64,000 nucleotides of DNA from Pullilachnospira sp963929535 (GCA_963929535.1 CAWVIZ010000016.1:248001-312000), one strand, 5' to 3'. Counted from the first letter of the stretch, positions 1-8,706 are shown. Numbers and translations are program-made. Notes: generated by a model from the sequence alone, not told the origin.

Positions 1-426
1 AACCCGCAGCAGCAGCCGCAGCTTCCGGCTCTGATCCGGCCCGAAGATCTGCCGGGCTCCCCGGTTCAGCATATCCAGCTGCGAAAGGGACTCCACCGTA
101 TACGTCCCACGGCCCTCCTGGGTTTTCAACACACGGAGGATCTCCTTTTCTTCCTTGTACACCCCGGACAGCACGATCTGTTCCATGGGGATCCCCAGCC
201 TGCCGCAGATGGCAAATTCCCCGGGGGAGCACACCTCCAGCTTCAGTCCCTGGGCAGCCGCCGTTCTTATCAGAAAGGGATTGGCCTTCACGGCATAACA
301 AAGCTGCACTCTGTCTCCCAGCACATCCCTCAGACTGCGGATCCGTTCCCGAAAATCTTCCAGATCCAGAAGATAAAAAGGCGTCCCGAACCTTCTGCAG
401 GCGTCTGCAATCACCTCCTGCCTCAT
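1..426 (-). CDS. Type III PLP-dependent decarboxylase, DAP/ornithine decarboxylase-like (3' part beyond window)
   Basis: The first 142 codons are visible; the gene runs off the left edge. The product begins MRQEVIADACRRFGTPFYLL and carries YAVKANP about 60 residues in, where the lysine is the expected Schiff-base residue of fold-III decarboxylases (LysA, ornithine/arginine decarboxylase). It continues into the LEVCSPGEF segment, also typical of that barrel. The ATG overlaps the stop of the adenylation gene (ATGA), so the two are translationally coupled. Family membership is firm. The substrate is unknown: pairing with an adenylating enzyme suggests an amino acid other than free diaminopimelate, but that is inference. 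Confidence 0.85.
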   Translation of the reverse strand, partial: MRQEVIADACRRFGTPFYLLDLEDFRERIRSLRDVLGDRVQLCYAVKANPFLIRTAAAQGLKLEVCSPGEFAICGRLGIPMEQIVLSGVYKEEKEILRVLKTQEGRGTYTVESLSQLDMLNRGARQIFGPDQSRKLRLLLRV

Positions 427-1943
427 ACGCTTCCCTCCTTTGCCATCTGTTCCAGACGCTTCCTGTCCGTCTTTCCGTTTTTCGTCAGCGGAAAACAGTC
501 CATCCTGTAAAATCCATTTGGCAGCATAAAAGCCGGAAGCCGGGTTCCCAGAAGCTTTTTTATCTGGCGTTTTTCCAGATTTCCCTCATAAAAAGCCTCG
601 ATCCTGTTTTTCTCTTTATCAAAGATACAGCAGCTCCGGCCGATTCCCGGGATCTGTTCCATGGCGGCCTCGATCTCTCCCAGCTCGATCCGGTGGCCCA
701 TATGCTTGATCTGGAAATCCTTTCTGGATGCGAAGTACAGTTCCCCGTCCTCCCCGTAATACCCCAGATCTCCTGTCCTGTATATCCTCTCCGGGTATCT
801 GGGATTCAGCGGATTCTGCACAAATACCTTCTCCGTCTGTTCCCGGTTGTTGTAATATCCCAGGGCCAGAGCTGTTCCCGCCACACAGATCTCCCCTTTC
901 CGGCCGGGTTCTGTTACCTCCCGGTCCTCCTCATCCAGCAGGAACACCGCCTCATTGGGAAACGGCCTGCCGATGGGAAGCGTCTCTCCCATTTCCAGCT
1001 CTCTTTCCACCCGGTAATAGGTGCAGTTGCAGGTGATCTCCGTGGGGCCGTACAGATTCACAAACTGAGCCCCGTCCAGCGCCTGCATCCACTGATTCAG
1101 ATGCTTTGCCGGCATCACCTCCCCGGAGAACAGCACCCGCTTCACACTGTGAGGGATCCGGTAATCAAAGCCATGCAAGGTTGTGACGATACAGAGGGCA
1201 GAGACCGCCCAGATCAGTGTGGTCACCTGGTGCTGACAAAGACAGTCCAGAAGCCGGGTCGGAAAGGAGAACAGCTTTTTGGGGATGATCTGCACCCGTG
1301 CTCCTGTTTTCAGGCCAGAATAGATATCCTTCACTGACACATCAAAATCCCAGGGCGCCTGGTTTCCGATCACATCCTCCTGTGTAATCCCGAAAAGCTC
1401 CGTGAAATGATCGATAAAGTCAATTACTGACCGGTGGCACACCACCACTCCTTTGGGTACTCCGGTGGAGCCGGAAGTAAATATCCCATACAGCGGATCC
1501 GTATCCCTGGCCTGACAGCGGATTTTCTTCAGAAGCTCCCGGCGGGCAGGCGCCGCTTCCAGCTCCTCCATCCACAGTACCTGACCGTCAAATCCCATGT
1601 TCTCCAGCTCACCGGCATATTCCCGGGAAGAGACCACCACTTCTGCCTCCAGCGTATCCAGGATCTGCCGGATCCTTTTTTCCGGCTGCCGGATATCCAG
1701 CAATATATAAAAGCATCCTGCACAGACGATTCCCATAAAGACCGCAATGGTATCCACACTTTTTTCCATCATCACAGGCACCGGCTGACGGGGAGGGATT
1801 CTCTCTGCCAGTCCGCTGCCGATCCTGTGTGCCCGGTCCAGAAGCTCCTGAAATGTGCAGGAACTCTCCTGATCCGCAAATGCCGTCTTTTGTGGGTATC
1901 GTCCGGCGGATGCCTCCAGATACTCCAGTATATTTCTTATCAT
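423..1943 (-). CDS. Amino-acid adenylation enzyme (DltA / NRPS A-domain-like)
   Basis: A 506-residue stand-alone ANL-superfamily enzyme that should activate an amino acid with ATP and pass it to a carrier-protein thiol. Core motifs occur in order: FTSGSTGVPKG (A3), NLYGPTE (A5), YRTGDLG (A7), GHRIELGEIE (A8) and the terminal NGKTDRK lysine loop (A10). Length and domain order match DltA (D-alanine--carrier protein ligase), but no dltBCD genes are visible. The start has AAAGGAG about 10 nt upstream, and an extended -10 (TGATATACT, 1983-1991) lies in the leader. It overlaps the decarboxylase by 4 nt. The specificity residues were not decoded, so the amino acid is unknown. Confidence 0.88.
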   Translation of the reverse strand: MIRNILEYLEASAGRYPQKTAFADQESSCTFQELLDRAHRIGSGLAERIPPRQPVPVMMEKSVDTIAVFMGIVCAGCFYILLDIRQPEKRIRQILDTLEAEVVVSSREYAGELENMGFDGQVLWMEELEAAPARRELLKKIRCQARDTDPLYGIFTSGSTGVPKGVVVCHRSVIDFIDHFTELFGITQEDVIGNQAPWDFDVSVKDIYSGLKTGARVQIIPKKLFSFPTRLLDCLCQHQVTTLIWAVSALCIVTTLHGFDYRIPHSVKRVLFSGEVMPAKHLNQWMQALDGAQFVNLYGPTEITCNCTYYRVERELEMGETLPIGRPFPNEAVFLLDEEDREVTEPGRKGEICVAGTALALGYYNNREQTEKVFVQNPLNPRYPERIYRTGDLGYYGEDGELYFASRKDFQIKHMGHRIELGEIEAAMEQIPGIGRSCCIFDKEKNRIEAFYEGNLEKRQIKKLLGTRLPAFMLPNGFYRMDCFPLTKNGKTDRKRLEQMAKEGSV

Positions 1944-1982
1944 TCTTTACACTCTCCTTTGAAAGAAATCTCTTCCTCAGAG

Positions 1983-1991
1983 AGTATATCA
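1983..1991 (-). promoter_or_regulatory. Extended -10 promoter element for the adenylation/decarboxylase operon
   Basis: On the minus strand the sequence TG-A-TATACT is an extended -10 hexamer about 40 nt upstream of the ATG. No good -35 is visible, as is usual for extended -10 promoters. Confidence 0.45.
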
Positions 1992-2041
1992 GATTTTCCC
2001 TTTCCAGACGTTTCCAACAATATAATAATTCCTTACAGTTT

Positions 2042-2251
2042 CCTTAAGCACGGGCCGCATGGCCATTGTGGTATCCCCCTGCGGGATTTCCTTAAGCACG
2101 GCCGCTTGGCCATTATGGTATCCCCCTGCGGGATTTCCTTAAGCACGGCCGCTTGGCCATTATGGTATCCCCCTGCGGGATTTCCTTAAGCACGGCCGCA
2201 TGGCCATTATGGTATCCCCCTGCGGGATTTCCTTAAGCACGGGCCGCATGG
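2042..2251. repeat. 47-bp tandem repeat, four copies plus a partial fifth
   Basis: Copies start at 2042, 2090, 2137, 2184 and 2231. Units are 47 bp (48 in the first, from one extra G) and nearly identical, beginning CCTTAAGCACGG and ending CCCCCTGCGGGATTT. Each unit contains GGCCGC...GCGGG self-complementarity and could fold. The partial fifth copy ends one base before the YqeY stop codon. The array fills the whole gap between yqeY and the adenylation gene leader. Confidence 0.9.
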
Positions 2252-2252
2252 C

Positions 2253-2690
2253 TCAGCCGCACAGCTCTCCCACCACCTGGTTGATCACCTTGCCGTCCGC
2301 CTTGCCCTTCAGCTCCGGCATCACAGCCTTCATGATCTGCCCCTTGTTTTTGGTGGCCAGAACCTCTGAAAACCGCTCCTGCAGAAGCTCCTTCACCTCC
2401 TGGGCTGACATCAGCCTGGGTGCATATTCATTGATGATATCATATCTGGCCTGGTACTCCTCCTTCAGATCTGTCCGGGAATCCGGGCAGGTATCCAGCT
2501 GTTCCTTTGCCGTCTTCAGCTCCTTCAGGATCACCTGATCCACCAGCTCTGACCGGATATCATCCCGGCAGCCCTGGTCGATGGCCGCCTTTTTCACTGC
2601 GGAGATCAGAGAGGAAATTCCCTCCTTTCTCACCTTATCCCTGGCCTTCATGGCCGCCACCATATCTTTCTGCAATGTTTCAAATTCCAT
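2253..2690 (-). CDS. GatB/YqeY domain protein
   Basis: A 145-residue protein of the YqeY family, related to the tail domain of GatB, which contacts tRNA in the amidotransferase. Family hallmarks are the basic N-terminus (MEFETLQKDMVAAMKARDK), the central LKTAKEQLDT...EYQARYDIINEYAP stretch and the C-terminal NKGQIMKAVMPELKGKADGKVINQVV. Length is normal for the family. GGAGGAGAG precedes the ATG. It lies 57 nt after cysK on the same strand and may be co-transcribed. Its role is unproven; stress- and tRNA-related functions have been suggested for the family. Confidence 0.9.
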   Translation of the reverse strand: MEFETLQKDMVAAMKARDKVRKEGISSLISAVKKAAIDQGCRDDIRSELVDQVILKELKTAKEQLDTCPDSRTDLKEEYQARYDIINEYAPRLMSAQEVKELLQERFSEVLATKNKGQIMKAVMPELKGKADGKVINQVVGELCG

Positions 2691-2747
2691 GTTTCTCTCC
2701 TCCTTCTTTTTTACAAAACCTTCAAAAACGGACTTCTTTAAGGTATC

Positions 2748-3677
2748 CTATAAAAACAGCGCCGTGGAATAATACCGGTCGCCGCTGTCCGGAAAGATCA
2801 CAACGATATTTTTCCCTTTATTCTCCGGCTCCCTGGCCAGCTGCACCGCAGCGCAGACAGCGGCCCCTGAGGAAATTCCCACCAGAAATCCTTCATTTTT
2901 TGCCACCGCCTTCGCCCAGTTGATGGCCTCCATATCCCCCACCGGGATCACCCGGTCGTACGCCCGGCAATTCAGCACTTTGGGGACAAAATTCGCTCCG
3001 ATCCCCTGGATCCCATGACTTCCCGTTCTTCCCCTGGACAGCAAAGGAGAGGCCTGGGGTTCCACAGCCACCACCTGGATATCCGGATTCTTTTCCTTCA
3101 GATATTCACCGGTTCCCGTAAGTGTTCCTCCGGTTCCTACTCCGGCCACCAGGATATCCACCTTTCCCTCCGTATCTCTCCAGATCTCCGGCCCGGTGGT
3201 CTCCCGATGGGCTCTGGGGTTGGCCGGATTCTCAAACTGGCCGGCCACGATGCTTCCCGGTATCTCCTGCTGCAGCTCCTTCGCTTTTTCCACCGCGCCT
3301 GCCATTCCCTGAGAGCCTTCCGTCAGCACCAGCTTTGCCCCGTATGCCTTCAGGATATTCCTCCGTTCCTGGGACATGGTTTCCGGCATGGTGAGGATCA
3401 CCTGATAGCCCCTGGCCGCCGCAATGGCCGCCAGACCGATCCCTGTGTTTCCGGAGGTGGGTTCTATGATCGTGGCTCCTTCTTTCAGTATACCCCGTTT
3501 TTCCGCATCCATAATGATGGACAGAGCGGCCCGGTCTTTCACGCTCCCCGTAGGGTTCAAGAACTCCAGTTTTCCCAGGAGCGCCGCCTCCAGCTGCTGT
3601 TTTCTCTCAATATTTTCCAGCCGCACCAGCGGCGTATTCCCAATGATCTCCTCTATTCCTTTATAAATTCCTGCCAT
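2748..3677 (-). CDS. cysK: Cysteine synthase (O-acetylserine sulfhydrylase)
   Basis: A 309-residue PLP enzyme making L-cysteine from O-acetylserine and sulfide in the cytoplasm. It shows GNTPLVRL near the N-terminus, the PLP lysine in PTGSVKDRAA (about residue 43), PTSGNTGIGL (substrate loop), GVGTGGTLTG (phosphate-binding loop), GISSGAA and PDSGDRY at the C-terminus. Length is typical of CysK. The ATG is preceded by GAGGG. I found no convincing T-box or S-box in the leader, only a 7-bp inverted repeat (CCTGTAT/ATACAGG near 3737-3778). Confidence 0.95.
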   Translation of the reverse strand: MAGIYKGIEEIIGNTPLVRLENIERKQQLEAALLGKLEFLNPTGSVKDRAALSIIMDAEKRGILKEGATIIEPTSGNTGIGLAAIAAARGYQVILTMPETMSQERRNILKAYGAKLVLTEGSQGMAGAVEKAKELQQEIPGSIVAGQFENPANPRAHRETTGPEIWRDTEGKVDILVAGVGTGGTLTGTGEYLKEKNPDIQVVAVEPQASPLLSRGRTGSHGIQGIGANFVPKVLNCRAYDRVIPVGDMEAINWAKAVAKNEGFLVGISSGAAVCAAVQLAREPENKGKNIVVIFPDSGDRYYSTALFL

Positions 3678-3859
3678 ATCTGATCCCTCTGACTTTCTTT
3701 ATTCCTGCGGGGTTTCTGACTCCCCAAATTCTCATCCTGTATTCGCATTCCCGGCTGCGCCATTCATCCTCATACAGGTCAGCGTCTCCAAAGATCCCGC
3801 AGCCTGGCATGCCTCCGCTCAGTCTGCCTGTCCCTCAGGACAGGATCTTCTCATTAAAT

Positions 3860-4050
3860 AGAATCCTTCGGCCTTCCGGCTTCCCTCCGGTGAGCGCTTA
3901 GCGTGTGCCGCTGGCACACAGCGGTCTTCGCTCCGCTTCGGTCGGCGCTTAACGTGTGCCACCGGCACACAGCGGTCTTCGCTCCGCTTCGGTCGGCGCT
4001 TAACGTGTGCCACCGGCACACAGCGCCCCGGCGGACAATAGAAGGGTTGC
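3860..4050. repeat. Degenerate copy of the dispersed palindromic element with an internal 51-bp tandem expansion
   Basis: The 384-nt gap upstream of cysK holds no gene. From 3894 a 51-bp unit beginning GCGCTTA(A/G)CGTGTGCC is present 2.6 times (starts 3894, 3945, 3996). The unit matches the interior of the intact dispersed element at 16023-16214 (CGGTCGGCGCTTAACGTGTG). Flanking traces (GGCCTTCCGGCTTC on the left, GCGGACAATAGAAGG on the right) resemble worn element ends. Stem CGTGTGCC/GGCACACAG recurs in each unit. Confidence 0.7.
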
Positions 4051-4061
4051 ACGATTCCCCT

Positions 4062-5483
4062 CTAAATATACATAAACACAAATCCCACGATGGCCATACA
4101 GATGCACATGGGAAGCATGTACAGCATGGATTTCAGCGGATCCACCTTCCGGCCCAGGATACCGCCCACGATACCGGCCACCACAAAAGTGGTCAGGTCC
4201 ACCGGAGGCATTCCCATTCCAGCTGCAGCCAGATGAGCTCCGGCCACAGCCGTAAAATCCAGACTGCGCCCTGTGGCCACCAAGGCCGGTCCGAAGAAGG
4301 TAAAGACCACGTTCTGAGCCGTGGACTGAGAGCCAGTAAGCATTCCCATCAGCATCATGGCTGCGGCCCCTCCGATCTTCAGTACATTGGAATTCAGTCC
4401 CATAGCAAATTCCTGCACAGCATCCACCTGGCCGCCGGCATAAAAGCATCCCAGCATAAATGCCGCACAGACCTGAAGCAGCACTGTGGTCCGCACCTTG
4501 GACAGTCCATTGTGCAGCGTTTCCTTTGCGTTTACCCTGACCTTTTTGAAGCAGAAGGAGATCACCGTAACAAAAATAATGGAAAGAACGATTCCGTTGG
4601 CCAGCCCTTTGAATACCGTGATATTATTCAGCCAGTCATAGAAGGATACCGTGGTATCTCCCACCGTAATAAACTGAATCTGAGATAACAGATCCGGAAT
4701 CAGGTCAAAATGAAGCTTTTCATTGGTAATTGTCCTGAACAGGATCACCAGGATCAGGATTCCCAGCGGGATCAGAGATTTCCAGTTCCTTTTCAGGATC
4801 ATCATCGCAGGCTCTCTCTGCGTGATTTCCTTTCCGTTTTCATCATATTCCCGGATCACCGGATGGCCTTTGATAAAAAAGGTCACCATATAGATCGTCA
4901 CCACCAGTACGATCAGCGGCACAGTAATATACCCGTACCGGATAGTGGAATCAGGATCAGACCCTACCAGAGAAGAAGAAAGAGCAAAAGCCTGCGAAAT
5001 GGGAGGCATGATGGATCCCATGGACGCTCCCGCTACAATGATACAGCAGATCTGCTCCGCAGACAGATTAATGGAGGACAGCACTCCGATGGTCAGCACT
5101 CCGATAACCGTAGAGGCGGCTACCGCGTCTCCCAGAAGCGATCCTGCCACCACCAGCGAAAGAACTACGCAGACCACCAGAATCCGCGGCGAATTATAGA
5201 ACCTGGCTTTCAGAGCTCCCATCACAGTATCCATTGTCCCAAGCTGTACCTGTGTCTCCGCATAAATGCTCCCGAATATGGACAGACAGATTACCCATGA
5301 AATCCGATCCAGCCCGTCAATCCATGCGGAGATCCAGCTTACCGGAGCAAATACTCCTCCCATCAGCAGGGAGAGCACACCGGTAACGATCAGCGCCACA
5401 TAGATATTTCCCCCGATCTTGGGAAGCTTTTTGCAGAGAATGATAAACAACAGCACCGCAATGGGAATGATCACCTTTATCAT
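4062..5483 (-). CDS. TRAP-type large permease-like transporter (solo DctM-like, IT superfamily)
   Basis: A 473-residue, very hydrophobic protein with about 12 predicted membrane segments. Two pseudo-symmetric halves each carry a hairpin-loop signature of DctM-like carriers: GDAVAASTVIGV with GASMGSIMPPIS, and GSQSTAQNVV with AAAGMGMPPVDL. No DctP or DctQ partner is encoded nearby, so it probably acts as a single-component ion-coupled carrier. It is the last gene of the dehydrogenase operon, overlaps the DAO gene by 4 nt, and has a strong GGGAGGAAG site. By position it likely imports the substrate of that enzyme. Substrate is inferred, not seen. Confidence 0.75.
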   Translation of the reverse strand: MIKVIIPIAVLLFIILCKKLPKIGGNIYVALIVTGVLSLLMGGVFAPVSWISAWIDGLDRISWVICLSIFGSIYAETQVQLGTMDTVMGALKARFYNSPRILVVCVVLSLVVAGSLLGDAVAASTVIGVLTIGVLSSINLSAEQICCIIVAGASMGSIMPPISQAFALSSSLVGSDPDSTIRYGYITVPLIVLVVTIYMVTFFIKGHPVIREYDENGKEITQREPAMMILKRNWKSLIPLGILILVILFRTITNEKLHFDLIPDLLSQIQFITVGDTTVSFYDWLNNITVFKGLANGIVLSIIFVTVISFCFKKVRVNAKETLHNGLSKVRTTVLLQVCAAFMLGCFYAGGQVDAVQEFAMGLNSNVLKIGGAAAMMLMGMLTGSQSTAQNVVFTFFGPALVATGRSLDFTAVAGAHLAAAGMGMPPVDLTTFVVAGIVGGILGRKVDPLKSMLYMLPMCICMAIVGFVFMYI

Positions 5484-6712
5484 ATGCTTCCTCCCTTCAA
5501 TGGAAAACGGTTGGGATCAAAATCCTTCAGAGAATAAGATTCCTTTCCGTATACGATCTGCTCCGCCAGCAGCTTTCCCGTAATGGGCGCCAGGGCAATG
5601 CCGTCCCCCTCATGCCCGGCAGCCATATAGAATCCTTCCAGGCCATTCACTCTGCCGATCAGCGGAAGGCCATCGGGCGTATACGGTCTGAGTCCCGCAA
5701 ACGCCCGGATAATGCAGACGTCTCTCAGAGCCGGGAAAAAGCGGACCGCTCTTCTTAAAATGGTTTCCACCGCCTCCAGCGTATTTCCCCGGTCATAACC
5801 GGCAAATTCTCTGGTGCCTCCGATGATCAGTCCTCCGTCCTTTGTCTGCTCAATACTCAGGGAGTTACCCAGCTGCAGAGCTTTCGGGTCATCCACCGCG
5901 TCCGGCCGGAATTTGATCACATTGTACCGGGCACACTGGAGTGTCACATTCATAAAAGGACCGATGGGTTCCGTCACGATCAGCTGTCCCTTTCTGGGAG
6001 TAATGGGAATATTCAGTCCGGCCATTTTTCCGATTTGGGCCGCCCAGGCGCCGCAGGCGTTCACCACTGCGTCCGCTGTAAATTCCCCCCGGTTGGTTTT
6101 TACGCCTTTTATCTGACCTTTCTCCAGCAGAAGCCCGCATACCTCCGTTTCTGTCAGGATCCTGGCTCCCAGCCGCCTGGCTACCCCCGCAAAAGCCAGA
6201 GTCAGCCGGATAGGGTTTACCTTTCCCCCAGTGGGCGAATACAGCGCTCCCATCAGATCCTCTGCCAGCATAGGCTCGATCTTTCTCGCTTCCTCAATGC
6301 CGATCATCCGGATATCCACACCGCTTTTTTTCTGCTCCTCCACAATACCGGACAGAATGTCCCACTGGAGCTGATCCTCCACCGGCTGCATTCCGCCGCA
6401 GCAGAGCCCATACTCGATATCCATTCCCAGCTCTTCTCCCAGATGCTCAAACATGGCGATACTCCGGACAGCCAGCTCCATCTGGGGCCCCGGTTTTTTG
6501 GTATGATATCCCACCACCCCATCGGTGGCTCCTGCGGCCCCTCTGGTCAGATCCTCCCGTTCGATCTGCAGCACACTTTTTCCCAGCTTTGCCAGATGAT
6601 ACGTGACGGAACATCCGATCACTCCGCCTCCGATCACGATCACATCCGCATCCTTTCCCGCGGGATAGGATCCCTGAGAGCTCTTACCGCCGCACAGCTT
6701 CTCACCCTTCAT
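5480..6712 (-). CDS. FAD-dependent oxidoreductase, DAO family (sarcosine oxidase beta / HcnC / LhpB-like)
   Basis: A 410-residue flavoprotein with an N-terminal Rossmann dinucleotide motif (VIVIGGGVIGCSVTYHLAKLG), a typical DAO central region (TPRKGQLIVTEPIG) and the C-terminal FAD motif GLRPYTPDGLPLIGRV...GHEGDGI. I place the start at the ATG at 6712, behind GGAGGGGACC, rather than at an in-frame TTG upstream. Family members are the substrate-oxidising subunit of heteromeric dehydrogenases for sarcosine, opines, glycine or D-hydroxyproline. It overlaps the BFD gene by 11 nt. The substrate cannot be read from sequence. Confidence 0.87.
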   Translation of the reverse strand: MKGEKLCGGKSSQGSYPAGKDADVIVIGGGVIGCSVTYHLAKLGKSVLQIEREDLTRGAAGATDGVVGYHTKKPGPQMELAVRSIAMFEHLGEELGMDIEYGLCCGGMQPVEDQLQWDILSGIVEEQKKSGVDIRMIGIEEARKIEPMLAEDLMGALYSPTGGKVNPIRLTLAFAGVARRLGARILTETEVCGLLLEKGQIKGVKTNRGEFTADAVVNACGAWAAQIGKMAGLNIPITPRKGQLIVTEPIGPFMNVTLQCARYNVIKFRPDAVDDPKALQLGNSLSIEQTKDGGLIIGGTREFAGYDRGNTLEAVETILRRAVRFFPALRDVCIIRAFAGLRPYTPDGLPLIGRVNGLEGFYMAAGHEGDGIALAPITGKLLAEQIVYGKESYSLKDFDPNRFPLKGGSI

Positions 6713-6977
6713 CCTGGTCCCCTCCAATCACTCCGATTTTTACAGGCCGTACAGGCATTCTGCTGGTGGGAGGCAGGATCTCAGCCATTGGCTTTCCCGT
6801 CTGTTCCGCGATCAGCTTTGCCACCAGCCGCTGGCACGTTTTCCCCTGGCAGAGCCCCATGCCGGCTCTGGTCCTTCTCTTTACCCCATCCACTGTGGTG
6901 GCCCCGTCTGCGATGGCGTCCAGGATCTCCTGCCTGGTCACCTCCTGGCAGCGGCAGATTATGATATCATCTTCCAT
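6702..6977 (-). CDS. BFD-type [2Fe-2S] binding protein
   Basis: A 91-residue protein starting MEDDIIICRCQEVT. CRC near the start and CQGKTC about 35 residues later give the four cysteines of the bacterioferritin-associated-ferredoxin fold. In many related dehydrogenases this domain is the C-terminal part of the FAD/NAD subunit; here it is a free-standing gene. The start at 6977 is chosen for the GGAGGAAG site just upstream. It presumably relays electrons between the FAD subunits. Confidence 0.87.
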   Translation of the reverse strand: MEDDIIICRCQEVTRQEILDAIADGATTVDGVKRRTRAGMGLCQGKTCQRLVAKLIAEQTGKPMAEILPPTSRMPVRPVKIGVIGGDQDEG

Positions 6978-7058
6978 ATCTATCTTCCTCCGATACGTCT
7001 CTATTTTTGCGGCAACAAACCATGCGGACATGTCCGCATTTTCCTTGGACGGTGCGCC

Positions 7059-7580
7059 TCATCCTTCTGACCGTCCCTCCAGCCGCTTCATACTGCGGAC
7101 CTCATCTGCGTGCTCCACCGGAATCGCCATCCGGATCACTGCCGTACCCTCATACGACCGGGGCTTTCTCACCGCCAGGATCTTCCCTTTGCACACCGGC
7201 TCTCCCCAGCGGTTCACCGCATCCACCTCTTCCCCTTCCTGAGGCAGAGGAAGATATTCAAAGGGGAAGTCGATGGTGGCTTCTTCCGGCTTCCAGCTTT
7301 TATCCACCAGGGTAATGGCCAGCCCCGGGCAGGCTGCCACACACGCTCCGCATCCGGTACATTTTTCCTCGTCCAGATGGGGAAGACATGTGATCTCTTC
7401 TCCCACGGTGATAGCGCCAAACCCGCAGGCGGCCTGACAGGGATTGCATGGGATCTCCTGCACGCATTCGATACATGCAACCCGCCCCTTTCTCATCCGC
7501 TCCTCCGACGGGACTCCCGGTGCCTCCAGCAGCTCCTGACGGGACGGTACCCCCGTATACAGAATTCCTTTATTCTCCAT
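7059..7580 (-). CDS. 4Fe-4S ferredoxin-like electron-transfer subunit
   Basis: A 173-residue protein with two iron-sulfur motifs: a clustered CIECVQEIPCNPCQAAC block near residue 35-50 and a classical CTGCGACVAACP near residue 75-85. The C-terminal half lacks further cysteine motifs. The ATG at 7580 follows GGAAGGAGAC and overlaps the FAD gene by 11 nt. Neighbours on both sides encode the rest of the dehydrogenase, so it likely carries electrons out of the complex. An 81-nt gap follows before the BFD gene. Confidence 0.85.
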   Translation of the reverse strand: MENKGILYTGVPSRQELLEAPGVPSEERMRKGRVACIECVQEIPCNPCQAACGFGAITVGEEITCLPHLDEEKCTGCGACVAACPGLAITLVDKSWKPEEATIDFPFEYLPLPQEGEEVDAVNRWGEPVCKGKILAVRKPRSYEGTAVIRMAIPVEHADEVRSMKRLEGRSEG

Positions 7581-8706
7581 TCTCCGCTGTCTCCTTCCTG
7601 TGGTTCTTCCGGTATTCCTCCATGGCTTCCACCTGCAGCTCCTTATTCTTCCGTCTTCCTTCTCCGAACGGCCCAGAGCGCAGCGCGTCCATCCGCCTTC
7701 GTATCTCCATCTTCCGGGCAGCCGCTTCCTGACCGTCCAGATATCCCAGAGCCTCCGCTGCGGCCACTCCCGCCAGATTGCCTTCCTCCATGGCAGTGGA
7801 TGCCTCCTCCACACCGGTCACATCCCCTGCCACATAGATTCCCTTCACTGTGGTCTCCATGTTCCAGTCATGAAGGGGGACATGCCCTCCGAACTGAGGA
7901 ATATACACAAACTGGCATCCTGCCATCCACGCCAGCTCCGTCATGGGATTCAGCCCCACAGCGAGGCAGACGGTATCCACCTCAAAGGTCTTTTCTGTTC
8001 CCGGGATCATATTCCAGGAAGCATCCAGGGCAGCGATCTCCACCCCTTCAACCTCTTCCTTTCCGAATACCCGCCGGATAGTATGTCCCACATAAATGGG
8101 AACTCCCGCCCGGCGGATCTTTCCGGCGTGCACTCCATATCCCCCGATCCTGGGAGCACCTTCCACGATTCCCACCACCTGAGCTCCTGCCTGCAGGAGC
8201 TGGTAGGAGACGATCAGTCCTACATTTCCGCTTCCCACCATCAGGACCTTCCTTCCGGGAAGCACCCGGTTTACATTTACCATGGTCTGGGCCGCCCCCG
8301 CGCCCATCACTCCCGGAAGCGTACTTCCTGGAAATGCCATATAATTCTCCTTGGCGCCGGAAGCGATCACGATCTTTTTTGCGCAGACAGAATAATTCAC
8401 CCCGCCGCTGATCACTCCCATACTCTTATCCGGCAGCAGGCCGTACACCACTCCGTCCAGCATCACCCTTGCGCCGCTCTCCTGCACTCTGGTCAAAAGC
8501 TGCTCTCCGATCCTGTAACCTCTGGTCCCCGCCTGGTGTTCTCTGGACCCGAAAAATTTATGTATCTGTTTAAAAAGCTGTCCTCCCGGACGTTTATTCT
8601 CATCGATCACCAGCACATCGGCCCCGCACATGGCCGCCTGGTATGCTGCGGACAGGCCGGCGCTTCCCGCCCCGATCACTGCCACATCCGCTGTCAATGT
8701 CTTCAT
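7570..8706 (-). CDS. NAD(P)/FAD-dependent oxidoreductase (HcnB / OoxA / sarcosine oxidase alpha-like)
   Basis: A 378-residue pyridine-nucleotide-disulfide-type flavoprotein. The FAD motif DVAVIGAGSAGLSAAYQA is at the N-terminus, a second dinucleotide motif (VLMVGSGNVGLIVSYQLLQ) lies near residue 160, and VAGDVTGVEEASTAMEEG is near residue 290. Homologues end in a BFD domain, which here is a separate gene. The start at 8706 has GAGGAGGAAGG upstream and overlaps the preceding 2Fe-2S gene (ATGA). It probably passes electrons from the DAO subunit to the ferredoxin partners. Confidence 0.87.
   Translation of the reverse strand: MKTLTADVAVIGAGSAGLSAAYQAAMCGADVLVIDENKRPGGQLFKQIHKFFGSREHQAGTRGYRIGEQLLTRVQESGARVMLDGVVYGLLPDKSMGVISGGVNYSVCAKKIVIASGAKENYMAFPGSTLPGVMGAGAAQTMVNVNRVLPGRKVLMVGSGNVGLIVSYQLLQAGAQVVGIVEGAPRIGGYGVHAGKIRRAGVPIYVGHTIRRVFGKEEVEGVEIAALDASWNMIPGTEKTFEVDTVCLAVGLNPMTELAWMAGCQFVYIPQFGGHVPLHDWNMETTVKGIYVAGDVTGVEEASTAMEEGNLAGVAAAEALGYLDGQEAAARKMEIRRRMDALRSGPFGEGRRKNKELQVEAMEEYRKNHRKETAENGE

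Noticed and set aside
1..426. Calling the edge gene lysA
   Set aside because: Only the N-terminal third is visible and its partner is an adenylating enzyme; substrate-specific residues lie outside the window.
423..1943. Naming the adenylation gene dltA
   Set aside because: Motifs fit, but dltB, dltC and dltD are not seen and the neighbour is a decarboxylase, so teichoic-acid alanylation is not supported.
2042..2251. CRISPR array
   Set aside because: Units are contiguous without unique spacers, and no cas genes are present. The same holds for the 51-bp and 124-bp arrays.
3684..3800. T-box or S-box leader for cysK
   Set aside because: I found neither the T-box sequence near a terminator nor SAM-I core motifs; only a 7-bp inverted repeat is present.
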